Assembly: GCF_003726095.1 (NCBI RefSeq)
Contig: NZ_CP026031.1
Location: 2,914,001-2,978,000 of the forward strand
DNA: 64,000 nt
From: Niallia circulans
Lineage (GTDB): Bacteria; Bacillota; Bacilli; Bacillales; Cytobacillaceae
Direction: 5' to 3'
Below, one piece after another: positions 53,853 through 63,608 of this stretch. The notes below the pieces were generated by a model. It searched no databases. It worked only from the letters and a program-made list of their open reading frames with translations, and was not told the origin of the DNA. The number at the start of each line of letters is the position of its first letter. Position 1 is the stretch's first letter. A program made the position numbers and the translations under genes.

Positions 53853-55782
53853 TCTTGTTATTCGAAATCTCAAAAAAAATATAAAATACTATTATCTTTA
53901 TATTTTTGCCTTAGTATTCAGCGTGTCCCTCTATTTTTCCTTTGTAACCTTACAATATGACCCATCGATGGACGTGGTAGAAAATTCAGTCAAAGGTGGC
54001 GCTGCGATTAAAGCGGCCTCTATTCTTTTAATAGCAATTGTTGCGATTTTTCTACTCTATGCCAATACGATTTTTATTAAGCGGCGCGGAAAAGAAATTG
54101 GACTTTTCCAATTAATTGGAATGACTAAAAGCAGAATTTTCCGTTTATTAACACTGGAAAATTTCATTTTATATTTTCTATCTATTGTTATCGGTATTTT
54201 TATTGGCGTTTCTTTTTCTAAAATAACCATCATGATTCTATTCAAAGTAACCGGAGTCCAAGGCATTGCGAAACTTCACTTTTCGCCAGAAGCTCTCGTC
54301 CAAACAGTCATTGTCTTTTGCGCCATATATGTTCTCATTATGTTAATGAACTATATTTTCATTAAAGGCCAAACGATTCTTTCCTTATTCCGGGTTACAT
54401 CTTCAACAGAAGCACGAGTAAAGAAAATGTCTGTATGGGAAATGATTATCGGTGCTACAGGAATTATTTTTATCATAAGCGGCTACTACATCTCGTCCCA
54501 GCTTTTTAATGGCAACTTTCAATCCATGAATGAATTGTTTTTCGCTATGATTTCTATTCTCGCTCTAGTTATAATCGGAACATATCTATTTTATAAAGGA
54601 TCTGTCAGCTTTTTGTTTAACCTTATTCGTAAAAGTAAGAATGGCTACATTAATATTAATCAAGTACTTTCCCTGTCTAGTATTATGTTTCGGATGAAAT
54701 CAAATGCTATTTTATTAACAATTATAACAACCGTTTCTGCGCTGGCACTAGGCTTTCTTTGTTTAAGCTATATATCTTACTATTCTGCTGAAAAAAATGC
54801 AGAACAAAATGTTCCAGCCGATTTCACCTTTGACAATGTCCAAGATGCAGAAGCTTTTACAAGCCGACTGAAAGAGCAAAAAATTGCTTATAAGGAAAAC
54901 AGAATTCCTGTTATTCAGACTATCTTTGATATTAAGGGAGTCTTGGCTAATATTCCCGAGGGATTCGCACAAGATACCAGCGAGATGCAATTGCCGGTTA
55001 TTAGTGAAGACTATGTAGATGATGTTCATCTATCTAAAGAAGAAGTACTTTTTGATGGATATAGTTCTACCTTAGAAAAATTTATCCAATTAAAATCTAC
55101 AGGCTCGATTACCATGGAGTTAAAAGGCCAATCCATCCCATTAAGTTATTTAGGAATGAAGGAAATGAACATTCTTCCTTTTAACTTTTCTAGCGGCGGA
55201 CTAATGACCGTAATTGTCGACTCTTCTGTCTTTGATTTAGTAGAAAAGAATAGGGATAAAAGTCTTCAATCTCCTTCTACTCTTTATATTGCGATTAATA
55301 TTAATAAGGATCAAGATATTATAGACGCTGATAAAATTTATCAAAAACTAACTTTTGAAAGTCAGAAAACTTTATCACGTTATGAGACAAGCCAGTCTCA
55401 AAAGGAATTTATGGGATTAGCGATGTTTATTGTCGGTTTTCTTGGGCTAACTTTCCTTATCACATCAGGGTGTATCCTTTACTTTAAACAGATGGACGAA
55501 GGAGAAGAAGAAAAGTATAACTATACCATCCTCCGTAAGCTAGGCTATACACAGAATGATTTAGTAAACGGGATTAAATCAAAACAACTATTTAACTTTG
55601 GAATTCCATTACTTATCGGCCTGCTTCATAGTTATTTTGCTGTCAAATCTGGCTGGTTCTTCTTTGGATCGGAATTATGGGCACCAATGTTCATTGTAAT
55701 GGGGCTATATGCAGTACTGTATTCCATCTTTGGAATTCTCTCCGTTATTTATTATAAAAAGATCATTAGCGAGGCGTTGTAA
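53839..55782 (+). CDS. bceB: BceB-like antimicrobial-peptide ABC transporter permease
   Basis: A 647-residue FtsX-type permease with about ten membrane helices and a large extracellular domain of about 200 residues ([20 protein letters not shown] to about [15 protein letters not shown]) between helices 7 and 8, the arrangement of BceB/VraG. The first helix follows [20 protein letters not shown], and [20 protein letters not shown] is the coupling helix. The start ATG 53839 follows GGGTGGTG; a longer frame runs back into bceA but is shadow. The exact antibiotic cannot be named from sequence. Confidence 0.92.
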   Translation: MTVSNLVIRNLKKNIKYYYLYIFALVFSVSLYFSFVTLQYDPSMDVVENSVKGGAAIKAASILLIAIVAIFLLYANTIFIKRRGKEIGLFQLIGMTKSRIFRLLTLENFILYFLSIVIGIFIGVSFSKITIMILFKVTGVQGIAKLHFSPEALVQTVIVFCAIYVLIMLMNYIFIKGQTILSLFRVTSSTEARVKKMSVWEMIIGATGIIFIISGYYISSQLFNGNFQSMNELFFAMISILALVIIGTYLFYKGSVSFLFNLIRKSKNGYININQVLSLSSIMFRMKSNAILLTIITTVSALALGFLCLSYISYYSAEKNAEQNVPADFTFDNVQDAEAFTSRLKEQKIAYKENRIPVIQTIFDIKGVLANIPEGFAQDTSEMQLPVISEDYVDDVHLSKEEVLFDGYSSTLEKFIQLKSTGSITMELKGQSIPLSYLGMKEMNILPFNFSSGGLMTVIVDSSVFDLVEKNRDKSLQSPSTLYIAININKDQDIIDADKIYQKLTFESQKTLSRYETSQSQKEFMGLAMFIVGFLGLTFLITSGCILYFKQMDEGEEEKYNYTILRKLGYTQNDLVNGIKSKQLFNFGIPLLIGLLHSYFAVKSGWFFFGSELWAPMFIVMGLYAVLYSIFGILSVIYYKKIISEAL

Positions 55783-55807
55783 AGGCATCACCGCTTATCA
55801 TTCAAAT

Positions 55808-55841
55808 AAAAAAGGGAATCAGATAGCCTGATTCCCTTTTT
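55808..55841. terminator. Bidirectional terminator, bceB / UDG-like gene
   Basis: AAAAAGGGAATCAG and CTGATTCCCTTTTT form a 14-bp stem with a short loop and T-runs on both sides between the convergent genes. Confidence 0.87.
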
Positions 55842-55842
55842 A

Positions 55843-56703
55843 TTAGTTTGCTTCTTGGTTCCAGCCAAAAAGTTCATTATCTCGTTGTTCGGATTCTAAA
55901 ATAGCATGGTGAAAGGCTTTAAAATCAATAGGCTGATCTTTTTTCTCCGTAATCGCCTTAATATATTCACCAAGTTTCACCTTATTCTCCGGTGAAACTT
56001 GCCCAAATGGAATTTCTGCCGATCTGCCATAGTAAACATCAGCTGTTTTAGCCGCTAATTTTAATTTCTTACTATTAATTAAATAACGGGAATTAGGAAC
56101 CGTATAAACAGTCTCCCAATCACTTTCTGTTTCCAACTGAATTTTTGATAGATGTTCTCCTGCAACTGAAATAAGGATTACATCAGGCTGTAAGTATTCA
56201 ATAAGCTCATGCCATAATTTCACGCCTTCTGCTTGAAGATCTTTCTTTGCTTCTTTGCTTAAACTATCCCAAGTAGGATTAGTAGCAAGCGGTGAGCAAA
56301 TATCTGTATGCAATGCCGTATTTTCTTTGTTACCATAAAAGCTTGCATTCATTCCATTCAATAACGGTTCAAAAGAAGGCTCATACCATGCTTTATATGG
56401 GTCTTTTTCAAAATACTGGTCAAGTGCAGTAATATACTGTTGATTGAATTGATAGTGATGGTCTCGTTTCATCGATTGAAACCTTTGGAAAGGGTCAGGG
56501 TCAGGGAAATCACGTCTAGACGGATTTAGACCTACAGTAATGATGCGGATAGGGGATTCAAAATATTTCTTACTATTACCAAAATACATAATTGGCATCG
56601 AGGGCTTTACGATATATGTCCTCTCTTTCTTACTTTCATACATTTCCCAATACTTTTTAATTAATTCGGTTTGTACTGCCTGTTGAATAACAATAAAAAT
56701 CAT
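55843..56703 (-). CDS. Uncharacterised protein, possible uracil-DNA-glycosylase superfamily
   Basis: A 286-residue cytoplasmic protein. IITVGLNPSRRDFPD recalls the GLNPG/GINPG motif of the MUG/UDG superfamily, and DVILISVAGEHL could be a later strand; HTDICSPLATNPTWDSL is strongly hydrophilic and probably catalytic or binding. No DNA-binding domain is evident and I cannot place it in a named subfamily. The start is uncertain: ATG 56703 abuts GAAAGG with no spacing, so initiation a few codons later is possible. Confidence 0.5.
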   Translation of the reverse strand: MIFIVIQQAVQTELIKKYWEMYESKKERTYIVKPSMPIMYFGNSKKYFESPIRIITVGLNPSRRDFPDPDPFQRFQSMKRDHHYQFNQQYITALDQYFEKDPYKAWYEPSFEPLLNGMNASFYGNKENTALHTDICSPLATNPTWDSLSKEAKKDLQAEGVKLWHELIEYLQPDVILISVAGEHLSKIQLETESDWETVYTVPNSRYLINSKKLKLAAKTADVYYGRSAEIPFGQVSPENKVKLGEYIKAITEKKDQPIDFKAFHHAILESEQRDNELFGWNQEAN

Positions 56704-56940
56704 CCTTTCAATTTAGTAAAAAATAATAGCAAGTCCACCAAAAAGGGACTTCCTTCCTCTCTATTATATATTATCCTTAGGCTATTGGTAAAGAATACGT
56801 CATCTTTTATAAAAAATCTTTTTATGGTAAAAAAACATAATCTTTCTCTATAAATTCCGGCTGATGCCCTGTTTATACACTAGGATAGTTAACTATTCTT
56901 TTAATCAAAGCACACAAAAAGAAAAGGAGCTGATCATTAA

Positions 56941-56995
56941 AGATACTTTTTCTAAACAAGTATATTTGTTTCCAGTTCATTCCTGTTAAAAGTAT
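56941..56995. other. 55-nt three-way-junction inverted repeat
   Basis: GATACTTTT (56941-56949) pairs with AAAAGTATC (56987-56995). Inside are two hairpins: AAACAA/TTGTTT (56953-56970) and CAG/CTG (56972-56984). It lies 37 bp past the patB stop codon; neither strand ends in a convincing T-run. Confidence 0.5.
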
Positions 56996-57031
56996 CAGTA
57001 TAATCAGACCCTCGAAAAAAAGCTACGCTCT

Positions 57032-58222
57032 TTATTTTAAATCTGCGAACTCTCTTGCAATTCTTTCTATGGCTTCTTTTATTATCGGTCTTGGGGAAGG
57101 AATACAAATTCGTTGATGATTAATTCCTTCTTCTCCAAACATACTGCCATCTTCTAGTAAAACATTGGCTTTATGATAAATACGCTCATGCACTTCTTCT
57201 GGCGTTATTCCATATCCGCTGAAATCCATCCACATGATATAGGTTCCTTCTGGGATTGTTACTTTCACTTTTGGCATATTTTCATCAATGTAAGCCTTTA
57301 CCCATTCCATGGTTCCGTCAATATATTCCTTTAATTCCTCCAGCCATTCTTCTCCTTCCTTATAAACCGCAATAAGCGCAGATATTGTAAAAGGAGATGC
57401 CAATTGGTGCCCCATTTCTTTATTAAATGCATTGCGCAGCTTCACATTTGGAATGATTAAATTCGTGCAGTGAAGTCCTGCCACGTTAAATGTTTTATTA
57501 ATTGCCGTACATGTAATCAAATGATCCTGATTATCTGCTACCATCGCAATTGGAGTGAATTTCTGTGTACGTCTAATTAAATCCCCATGAATTTCATCTG
57601 CAATAATTAACACATTATGTTTTACACAAATCTCATTTAAACGAGTTAGTTCTTCTACTGTAAAAATGCGACCAGTTGGATTATGGGGATTACAAAGAAT
57701 AAACAGCTTCGTTGATTCTTCCTTTGCCTTCTCTTCAAAATCAGCAAAATCGATGGTATAATACCCTGCTTCGTCTTGAAGTAATGCATTATTCCGAACC
57801 ACTCTGCCATTTCCTTCAATTGCCGAAGTAAATGGCGGATAAACTGGACGTTGAATGATTACACCATCTCCAGCTTCTGTAAAAGCACGCACAGCCATAT
57901 TAATTGCATGAACTGTTCCCGGACTGTAGACAATAGATTCTCTGTCTATCTCCCAATTATGTCTTTTTTTAAACCAAAGCTGAATTGCTTCATAGTACTC
58001 ATCTGGAAAAATAGAATAGCCGTATATGCGATTATCTACCGTTTTATGTAATGCATCTACTAATGCTTGTGGTACGGGCAAATCCATATCTGCTGTAAAT
58101 AAGGGGATTGTCTCTTCATCATACCGCTCTGTAAGTCCCATCTCCTTAATAATTTTTCCACCATCCCATTTAATCGAATAGGTATTTCGCCGATTTACTA
58201 CTTCATCAAAGTTATTAATCAC
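57032..58222 (-). CDS. patB: MalY/PatB family PLP-dependent cystathionine beta-lyase
   Basis: A fold-type I PLP enzyme of 396 residues in the MalY/PatB group, which cleaves C-S bonds of cystathionine or cysteine conjugates to pyruvate, ammonia and a thiol. The PLP lysine is in ITCTAINKTFNVAGLHC, the PLP-binding Asp in VLIIADEIHGDL, and ILCNPHNPTGRIFT, YSPGTVHAINMAV and the N-terminal NRRNTYSIKWDG are diagnostic. GTG 58222 follows GGTGG at good spacing and gives the usual N-terminus; an ATG four codons earlier abuts the AAAAGG. It may work with the methionine import genes, but is unlinked. Confidence 0.9.
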   Translation of the reverse strand: MINNFDEVVNRRNTYSIKWDGGKIIKEMGLTERYDEETIPLFTADMDLPVPQALVDALHKTVDNRIYGYSIFPDEYYEAIQLWFKKRHNWEIDRESIVYSPGTVHAINMAVRAFTEAGDGVIIQRPVYPPFTSAIEGNGRVVRNNALLQDEAGYYTIDFADFEEKAKEESTKLFILCNPHNPTGRIFTVEELTRLNEICVKHNVLIIADEIHGDLIRRTQKFTPIAMVADNQDHLITCTAINKTFNVAGLHCTNLIIPNVKLRNAFNKEMGHQLASPFTISALIAVYKEGEEWLEELKEYIDGTMEWVKAYIDENMPKVKVTIPEGTYIMWMDFSGYGITPEEVHERIYHKANVLLEDGSMFGEEGINHQRICIPSPRPIIKEAIERIAREFADLK

Positions 58223-58389
58223 TACATCCACCATCCTTTTGCTAGTTTGAAGTCATTATAACATGGAGTGTTTGGAAAAAACTCGACTGGAATCTTTACC
58301 ATCTAAAGTTTATTACCTTTTACGCCAAACTTATTTCCTTTATCCAAATAAACCTCCGCTATTTTAGTGGAGGTTTACATCTGCTTCTA

Positions 58390-59670
58390 TTATGCTTTGG
58401 AAACTGTACCAAGTAATGTATCTTGTGTAGCGGCTGGAAAGATTATGGTTGCCTTTGTTCCTTTGTTTAACTCGCTTTGGAAGCTCAAATTGCCATTATG
58501 ACTTTCAATGATTTTGAAACAGGTCATTAAACCAAGACCTGTCCCTTTTTCCTTCGTTGTAAAAAATGGTTCACCAAGTGTTCCTAATCTCTCGTCCGGA
58601 ATGCCTACTCCCTGATCCATAATTTCTATCGATATATTGCCATCCTGGAGAGACGTACCCTTAATAGAAATATATCCACCCTTTGGCATAGCTTCTATAG
58701 CATTTTGTAGTAAGTTTATAAATACTTGTTTTAGGCGTTTTTCCTCACATAAAATCATTGGAATGTCCCATTCGTATACTTCTTTGATCTGAATATTATG
58801 TAAGCTTAATTGAGTATGTATTAATGTAACAACGTCTTTAATAATATTACGAATATCTTTAACTAAAAAAACATCCGCCGTAGGTTTAGCGAGAAAAAGC
58901 AACTCGCCGACAATCCCATTAATTCTTTCTATCTCTGACAATACAATTTCAAAATATTTATTTTGGGGATTTTCTGCCTTCGCTAGCTGAATAAAGCCTT
59001 TAATCGAGGTTAATGGATTTCTAATTTCATGGGCAATTCCTGCAGACATCTCTCCCAAAATCGCTAATTTTTCTGACTTTTGGAGCAAATGCATCGTTTG
59101 CTCTTTACTAGCTGTTATATCTTTTCCAATCGATAATATCACATCTTCACCATTTAACTTTATCGCTAAACAGGAGGCCTCATAGAAAAAATCATTTCCA
59201 GCAACACGTTTCATTTTATATTCAATAGGAGAGAGCGGTTTCTTTTTCTCTAAGGCAATATTCAGCCGCATTTTCCACCGTTCCATATAGTCTGCTGTGA
59301 CAAACTCTCCAAATGATCGATTAATTAACTCTTGGCCGCTAGATGCTCCCATCATTCTAACAGCAGCATGATTGACATAGACTAACTTCTTTTCCCTTAA
59401 GGAGTGAATAAATATGGATTCAGGTAATGAATCCATTAGGAGTCGATAGCTTTCTTCACTATCCTTAGCCTTCTTCTCATAGTATTTGGACAGATCATAC
59501 CTCCAGCCAACAATCCATGCTAATACCGTAAACAGGAAAAAATCAATATTGAAAAATGGTTCGTGCTTTATAACAAATTGATAAGTAGTAAATAATATAG
59601 AGATTGTTACTAACGTAATTTGTCCCCATGATTTTATTTGCCTATTACGATTCCAAAGCAGCATAGACAT
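58390..59670 (-). CDS. PAS-domain sensor histidine kinase, Kin-like
   Basis: A 426-residue membrane kinase with two N-terminal helices (about residues 15-32 and 38-56), a PAS domain (SYRLLMDSLPESIFIHSLRE to DITASKEQ) and a C-terminal kinase core. The acceptor His is in MSAGIAHEIRNPLTSIKGFI, the N box is FINLLQNAIEAMPKGG, and EIMDQGVGIP and KGTGLGLMTCFKIIESH are the G boxes. This resembles the sporulation phosphorelay kinases KinA-E, which lack a linked regulator; none is found here either. ATG 59670 or 59664 fits AAGGGG. Confidence 0.87.
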   Translation of the reverse strand: MSMLLWNRNRQIKSWGQITLVTISILFTTYQFVIKHEPFFNIDFFLFTVLAWIVGWRYDLSKYYEKKAKDSEESYRLLMDSLPESIFIHSLREKKLVYVNHAAVRMMGASSGQELINRSFGEFVTADYMERWKMRLNIALEKKKPLSPIEYKMKRVAGNDFFYEASCLAIKLNGEDVILSIGKDITASKEQTMHLLQKSEKLAILGEMSAGIAHEIRNPLTSIKGFIQLAKAENPQNKYFEIVLSEIERINGIVGELLFLAKPTADVFLVKDIRNIIKDVVTLIHTQLSLHNIQIKEVYEWDIPMILCEEKRLKQVFINLLQNAIEAMPKGGYISIKGTSLQDGNISIEIMDQGVGIPDERLGTLGEPFFTTKEKGTGLGLMTCFKIIESHNGNLSFQSELNKGTKATIIFPAATQDTLLGTVSKA

Positions 59671-59847
59671 TGCCCCTTCAAAGTATAATTTCTATATACG
59701 TTCGTCTTAATGAACATCTTTTCTCCTATCTTATCATTTTTTAACTAGAAGCGCATTTGCTAATAATAGAATAATTAATTGCTGTTTTATTATTTTCCAT
59801 CGTCCAGTATAATCTAATGAAAGGAAACATTAAAGGGGAGGGACACA

Positions 59848-60315
59848 ATGGTAGATTTTTTTAAAATTATCGCGGAAATTGTTAATATTCTTCATGATAT
59901 TATTATGGATGCTGCTGCTATTCTTGGTTGGCAAGCCACAGACAAAGATTTGCATTTATGGATTATCGGCCTTATTGGAATTATTGCATTCTTTATTGTT
60001 CAATTTATTTTTAAACGGTTAGCCGCTTGGAGTATCAAGAGTATTTCTTTTATTTATACATTTACACTTATTCTCGTATTAGTATTTGCCATTGAAATTC
60101 AGCAAGGAATTACAGGACGAGGAAATATGGAGTTCGCAGATGCTGTGGCCGGGATTAACGGGTTTCTTCTTTTCTTTGGGATCTATCTAGTTATTACTCT
60201 ATTGTTTAAAGGGATTAAAAAAATCCTTCACAAAAAAAGTAATCATGTGGACACCAATAATCATTCAAACGAAGATAGCAATCTTCCATCTCGCCAATCA
60301 CGCTATCATAAATAA
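59848..60315 (+). CDS. Conserved small membrane protein, unknown function
   Basis: A 155-residue protein with three likely membrane helices (about residues 36-54, 66-84 and 99-117) and a polar C-terminal tail with His/Asn/Ser (SNHVDTNNHSNEDSNL). A GGGGAGGG ribosome site stands before the ATG. It is divergent from the kinase and 51 bp upstream of an MFS gene with which it may be co-transcribed. I know of no function for it. Confidence 0.7.
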   Translation: MVDFFKIIAEIVNILHDIIMDAAAILGWQATDKDLHLWIIGLIGIIAFFIVQFIFKRLAAWSIKSISFIYTFTLILVLVFAIEIQQGITGRGNMEFADAVAGINGFLLFFGIYLVITLLFKGIKKILHKKSNHVDTNNHSNEDSNLPSRQSRYHK

Positions 60316-60366
60316 TAGTCTTCATAACTCATTAGTTACATTTTTGAAGTTAAAGGAAGGATACCT

Positions 60367-61608
60367 ATGAATCGCTTGAACGCTTTTAGTAAGAAACATT
60401 CTAAAATTAATTATTCTGTTTTACTTGCTATTATTTTTGGCGGGTTCCTCATTTTCGGATTATCAGAGAACGTTAAAGGACCCGCTATCCCTATCATTCA
60501 AGCAGATTTTCTTTTAAGTGAGTCACAAACAGGAATTTTGCTTGCTATCAATTCACTTGGCTATTTAATTGCTTGTACCTTTACTGCCGCTTTAGCCAAT
60601 AAAATTGGCATCAAATGGACTGGAATTGTTGCTTTCGCCGCAATGGCTCTTTCAGGTATTTGTCTTTATTTCTCCGAAATATATTTCACTCTTTCTTCCT
60701 CCTATTTCCTTTTATATATTGGAAATGGGATGCTTGAAATCGGACTGGGGATAATGGCAGCACGAATTTTCACAAAGAATACGGGATTTATGATGAATCT
60801 CGCTCATTTTTTCTATGGACTAAGCTCAATGGTTGCACCTATTATTGCCTCTTGGATGATGAAATGGACAATCGCAGGCGAAGAATTAAGCTGGCGAGGA
60901 ATGTATTTTATTGTGCTGCTTTTAGCCATTCTCCCTATCATCCCTTCTATCTTCGGCAAATTTCCAGAAGAGGAAACTAGTGATGACGAATCAGTGTCAT
61001 ATCGATTTTTACTTCGCGATCCAGTTGCATGGCTTATTGTCATGATACTTTCCTTTGGGGTGGTATCTGAATTGGCTGTCGGAGGCTGGTTAGTAAACTT
61101 TTTAATTAAAGCGTATTCATGGAATGTGGAAACAGCTTCTGGTATGTTATCTATGTTTTTTCTCTTCTTTATGCTTTCACGGCTAATTCTTGGCCCACTA
61201 ACAGATAAAATCGGCTATACACTCTCCATCATGATCTTTGCTGCCTTTTCCGGCATTTGCAGTTTTGCTGGCATTATCATCGGCGAAAAAGGTGCGATTC
61301 TTTTTGCTATCGCCGGAATAGGAATTGCCCCCATTTACCCGACTGTAATGGCATTGCTTGCCAAAAGGTATCCGAAAGGAACGGGTACAGCCATAACCTT
61401 TACTGTTACTCTAATGGGAATTGCCAGTGTGTTCGGGAACCTGCTAATTGGAGTCATAATTGATGGGATAAATCGTTTGTTTTATACAAGCAATGGTGTC
61501 ATTGGACAACAGGCAGGCTATGGATTTATCGCATTATTATCGTTGCTTTGCTCCATTTGCTGTATCATTTTATATTATTATTTACGTAAAAGGCAGGAAG
61601 TTATTTAA
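60367..61608 (+). CDS. MFS transporter, sugar/fucose-permease-like
   Basis: A 413-residue, 12-helix MFS protein. The N-terminal FGLSENVKGPAIPIIQADFL and LAINSLGYLIACTFTAALAN fit the FucP/YfkF-like clade rather than a drug exporter; GPLTDKIGYTLSI is motif A between helices 8 and 9, and a central loop (FPEEETSDDESV) splits the halves. Substrate unknown. It follows the small membrane protein and is convergent with another. AAGGAAGG precedes the ATG. Confidence 0.83.
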   Translation: MNRLNAFSKKHSKINYSVLLAIIFGGFLIFGLSENVKGPAIPIIQADFLLSESQTGILLAINSLGYLIACTFTAALANKIGIKWTGIVAFAAMALSGICLYFSEIYFTLSSSYFLLYIGNGMLEIGLGIMAARIFTKNTGFMMNLAHFFYGLSSMVAPIIASWMMKWTIAGEELSWRGMYFIVLLLAILPIIPSIFGKFPEEETSDDESVSYRFLLRDPVAWLIVMILSFGVVSELAVGGWLVNFLIKAYSWNVETASGMLSMFFLFFMLSRLILGPLTDKIGYTLSIMIFAAFSGICSFAGIIIGEKGAILFAIAGIGIAPIYPTVMALLAKRYPKGTGTAITFTVTLMGIASVFGNLLIGVIIDGINRLFYTSNGVIGQQAGYGFIALLSLLCSICCIILYYYLRKRQEVI

Positions 61609-61621
61609 TTGCTACTGCCTC

Positions 61622-61894
61622 CTATTTAATCTTTAGATAGATAGATTTTATCGATATGGTTGTCAAGATAAGCAGCAAGAAGAGGATGCAGCATCCAATA
61701 TAAAAGAGTACATCAGGATAATACTTCCATTGATAAAAGTAATAAATAGATACTCCTATTAACACTATAAGAAATAATTCAAAAAGAAATGCAGTAATCA
61801 TAAAAGCAAAATAAGGATATATAATTCCTTTATGATTGACATTGGTCAAAGTTATACCGTCCCAAAAGCGATCAGCTAGTCTAGCAAAACGCAT
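61622..61894 (-). CDS. Small two-helix membrane protein
   Basis: A 90-residue protein with a short soluble N-terminus (MRFARLADRFWDGITLTNVN) and two or three hydrophobic helices (FLFELFLIVLIGVSIYYFYQ and DVLFYIGCCILFLLLILTTI). GGAGAGGAC precedes ATG. It is convergent with the MFS gene; 13 bp separate the stop codons and no terminator fits between them. Family not recognised. Confidence 0.65.
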   Translation of the reverse strand: MRFARLADRFWDGITLTNVNHKGIIYPYFAFMITAFLFELFLIVLIGVSIYYFYQWKYYPDVLFYIGCCILFLLLILTTISIKSIYLKIK

Positions 61895-61978
61895 ATAGTC
61901 CTCTCCTTCAAAAAAGATATATATTAATCTATGAATTTCCTTTGAAAGTCATGCCACACTTTTTGAAGAGAGGGTTTT

Positions 61979-62013
61979 AAAAAGGCGCTTTCCCAAAAGA
62001 AACACGCCTTTTT
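61979..62013 (-). terminator. Terminator of the YdeI-like gene
   Basis: AAAAAGGCG and CGCCTTTTT form a 9-bp stem with T-runs on both strands, 40 bp past the stop codon. Confidence 0.8.
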
Positions 62014-62052
62014 ATTTAGTCAAACTGATAATAAAAAAACTGCTGAAACCTA

Positions 62053-62724
62053 TTATCCCTGCTCTTTTCGATAGGTATCTCTGCTTTTATAACCAGATTG
62101 AAGGATCATCTTCATTTCTGCTTTTCTTTTTTCTCTTGTTTCTTCTTGTTTTGCACTATAGACATATCTTGCCCATTCCTTTTGATAACCTGGTGTAAGA
62201 GATTGGTAAAAGGCTAATAGCTCGGGTGTATTTATTAAATCATCTTCGATAGCTTGAATTTTTTCTATATAATCATTGACACGCTGACTCGCTTTGGAGG
62301 AAGCATCCTTTGTTGTCCTTTTTTCCTCTTCTTTTAAACCTATCACGGTAAATACTTCATCCAATCCAACCATTCGTGAAAATTTTATTGTATTCGTTCC
62401 CACATACCCATCTGAATCCGTATCTAGTCCCTTAAACAATTCATCACGATGAATAAAAGTAGAGTAGACTTTATTTCCTTTCTTTGGATATGCCAAAAAG
62501 ATGTATCCCTTCTTGTTTAGCGAATTCGACTGCATAATCTTATCAATCGTTTCTCGCATTGCAGCCATGTCTAGCACAAAGGCGAATATAGCATCATATT
62601 TATCTTGAAGCTCTGTATCATATGCTTCCAATTCCCCAAAGTAATTCAGTTCTTTTGGTTGATTTAGAATCGCCATTTTTTTATATTTTTTTAAATTTAA
62701 TTTATCGACAATTGTTTTTACCAT
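62053..62724 (-). CDS. YdeI/OmpD-associated family protein
   Basis: A 223-residue protein. The C-terminal 60 residues (ELLAFYQSLTPGYQKEWARY and EETREKRKAEMKMILQSGYK) match the YdeI/OmpD-associated domain, helical and basic. The N-terminal half (KKMAILNQPKELNYFGELEA and KYDAIFAFVLDMAAM) resembles a small DUF3052-like fold. Both parts are common in bacilli, but the function is unknown; the E. coli namesake relates to polymyxin tolerance. It follows glvR by 14 bp and is likely in the same transcript. Confidence 0.75.
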   Translation of the reverse strand: MVKTIVDKLNLKKYKKMAILNQPKELNYFGELEAYDTELQDKYDAIFAFVLDMAAMRETIDKIMQSNSLNKKGYIFLAYPKKGNKVYSTFIHRDELFKGLDTDSDGYVGTNTIKFSRMVGLDEVFTVIGLKEEEKRTTKDASSKASQRVNDYIEKIQAIEDDLINTPELLAFYQSLTPGYQKEWARYVYSAKQEETREKRKAEMKMILQSGYKSRDTYRKEQG

Positions 62725-62738
62725 TTATGTTCACCTCT

Positions 62739-63500
62739 TTAATCTTTGCTTTCATTTTTTCGAACTGAATAGTCTAAATAACCTCTATAAACCGAATCAA
62801 TAACAGTAAATAACCCCAACAGGGATCGATGTTCAATCTCATAATGTTTCCCTAGCATAAAGGATTCATAATAAATATTATATGTAGATAAAGTTGCTAA
62901 ATGGTTATTGTTGAAAGAAGTAATAGATAGGGTAGGAATTGATTTAACAGCCAATTGTCTTAGTTGACCTACTATATTTTTAACATCTCCACTTAAAGAT
63001 ATAACAATAACTAGATCTGTTGGCTTCATTTTGGCTAAAAGAAAATCAAATTCTGTTTCTGCGGGTATGATGTAGATTTTCTTATTATTAGAAATAAATT
63101 GCCGAGCCATTTCTTCCAAAGCATTTCTTTGACCCCATCCACTTGCAAAGCCGTATATCGTATCTGCATTTCTAATCTGATTATATATTGCTTCTGTATC
63201 AATATTTTTATATAGTTTTCTTGTCATTTCTATTTCTTTCATTTGCATAGTAAAAAAATCTAAATTTGGCTCAAAGGATTTGGGCTCATTCTTCAAAAAA
63301 TATTTAAACTCACTATAACCACTAAAACCTATTTTTTGAGTCATCCTTAGAATGGAAGACTTGGAAATAGTGCATGCCTCAGACAATTCTAAAATACTCA
63401 TTTTTTTACATTCTTCTATATGATTAAGAACATAATTTATCACATACAAATCATTTTCTGAGAGTTGATCATAATATTTATTCATTAAGTCTTTAAGCAT
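62739..63500 (-). CDS. glvR: RpiR family regulator, GlvR/MalR-like
   Basis: A 253-residue regulator with an N-terminal helix-turn-helix (MSILELSEACTISKSSILRM) and a C-terminal sugar-phosphate isomerase (SIS) domain with IYGFASGWGQRNALEEMARQ and DLVIVISLSGDVKNIVGQLR. It sits directly after malA, like glvR in the B. subtilis malA-glvR-malP maltose operon, where GlvR activates transcription. The ATG 63500 lies 9 nt after GGGAGG; a TTG two codons earlier is too close. A glucosidase or PTS permease would be expected to its right, outside the window. Confidence 0.87.
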   Translation of the reverse strand: MLKDLMNKYYDQLSENDLYVINYVLNHIEECKKMSILELSEACTISKSSILRMTQKIGFSGYSEFKYFLKNEPKSFEPNLDFFTMQMKEIEMTRKLYKNIDTEAIYNQIRNADTIYGFASGWGQRNALEEMARQFISNNKKIYIIPAETEFDFLLAKMKPTDLVIVISLSGDVKNIVGQLRQLAVKSIPTLSITSFNNNHLATLSTYNIYYESFMLGKHYEIEHRSLLGLFTVIDSVYRGYLDYSVRKNESKD

Positions 63501-63572
63501 ATACAACTTCCTCCCTTGCCTTTATTATAAGGGATAATAGTATATTCAGAAAAACATTAATAAATAGAAAAG

Positions 63573-63598
63573 CAGAGTGCCCTTTTTCAAGCACCCTG
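63573..63598 (-). terminator. Weak hairpin between malA and glvR
   Basis: CAGGGTGC pairs with GCACTCTG (8 bp with one G-T pair) and is followed by CTTTTC. It may attenuate read-through from malA to glvR. Confidence 0.45.
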
Positions 63599-63608
63599 TT
63601 TCTCTCTA

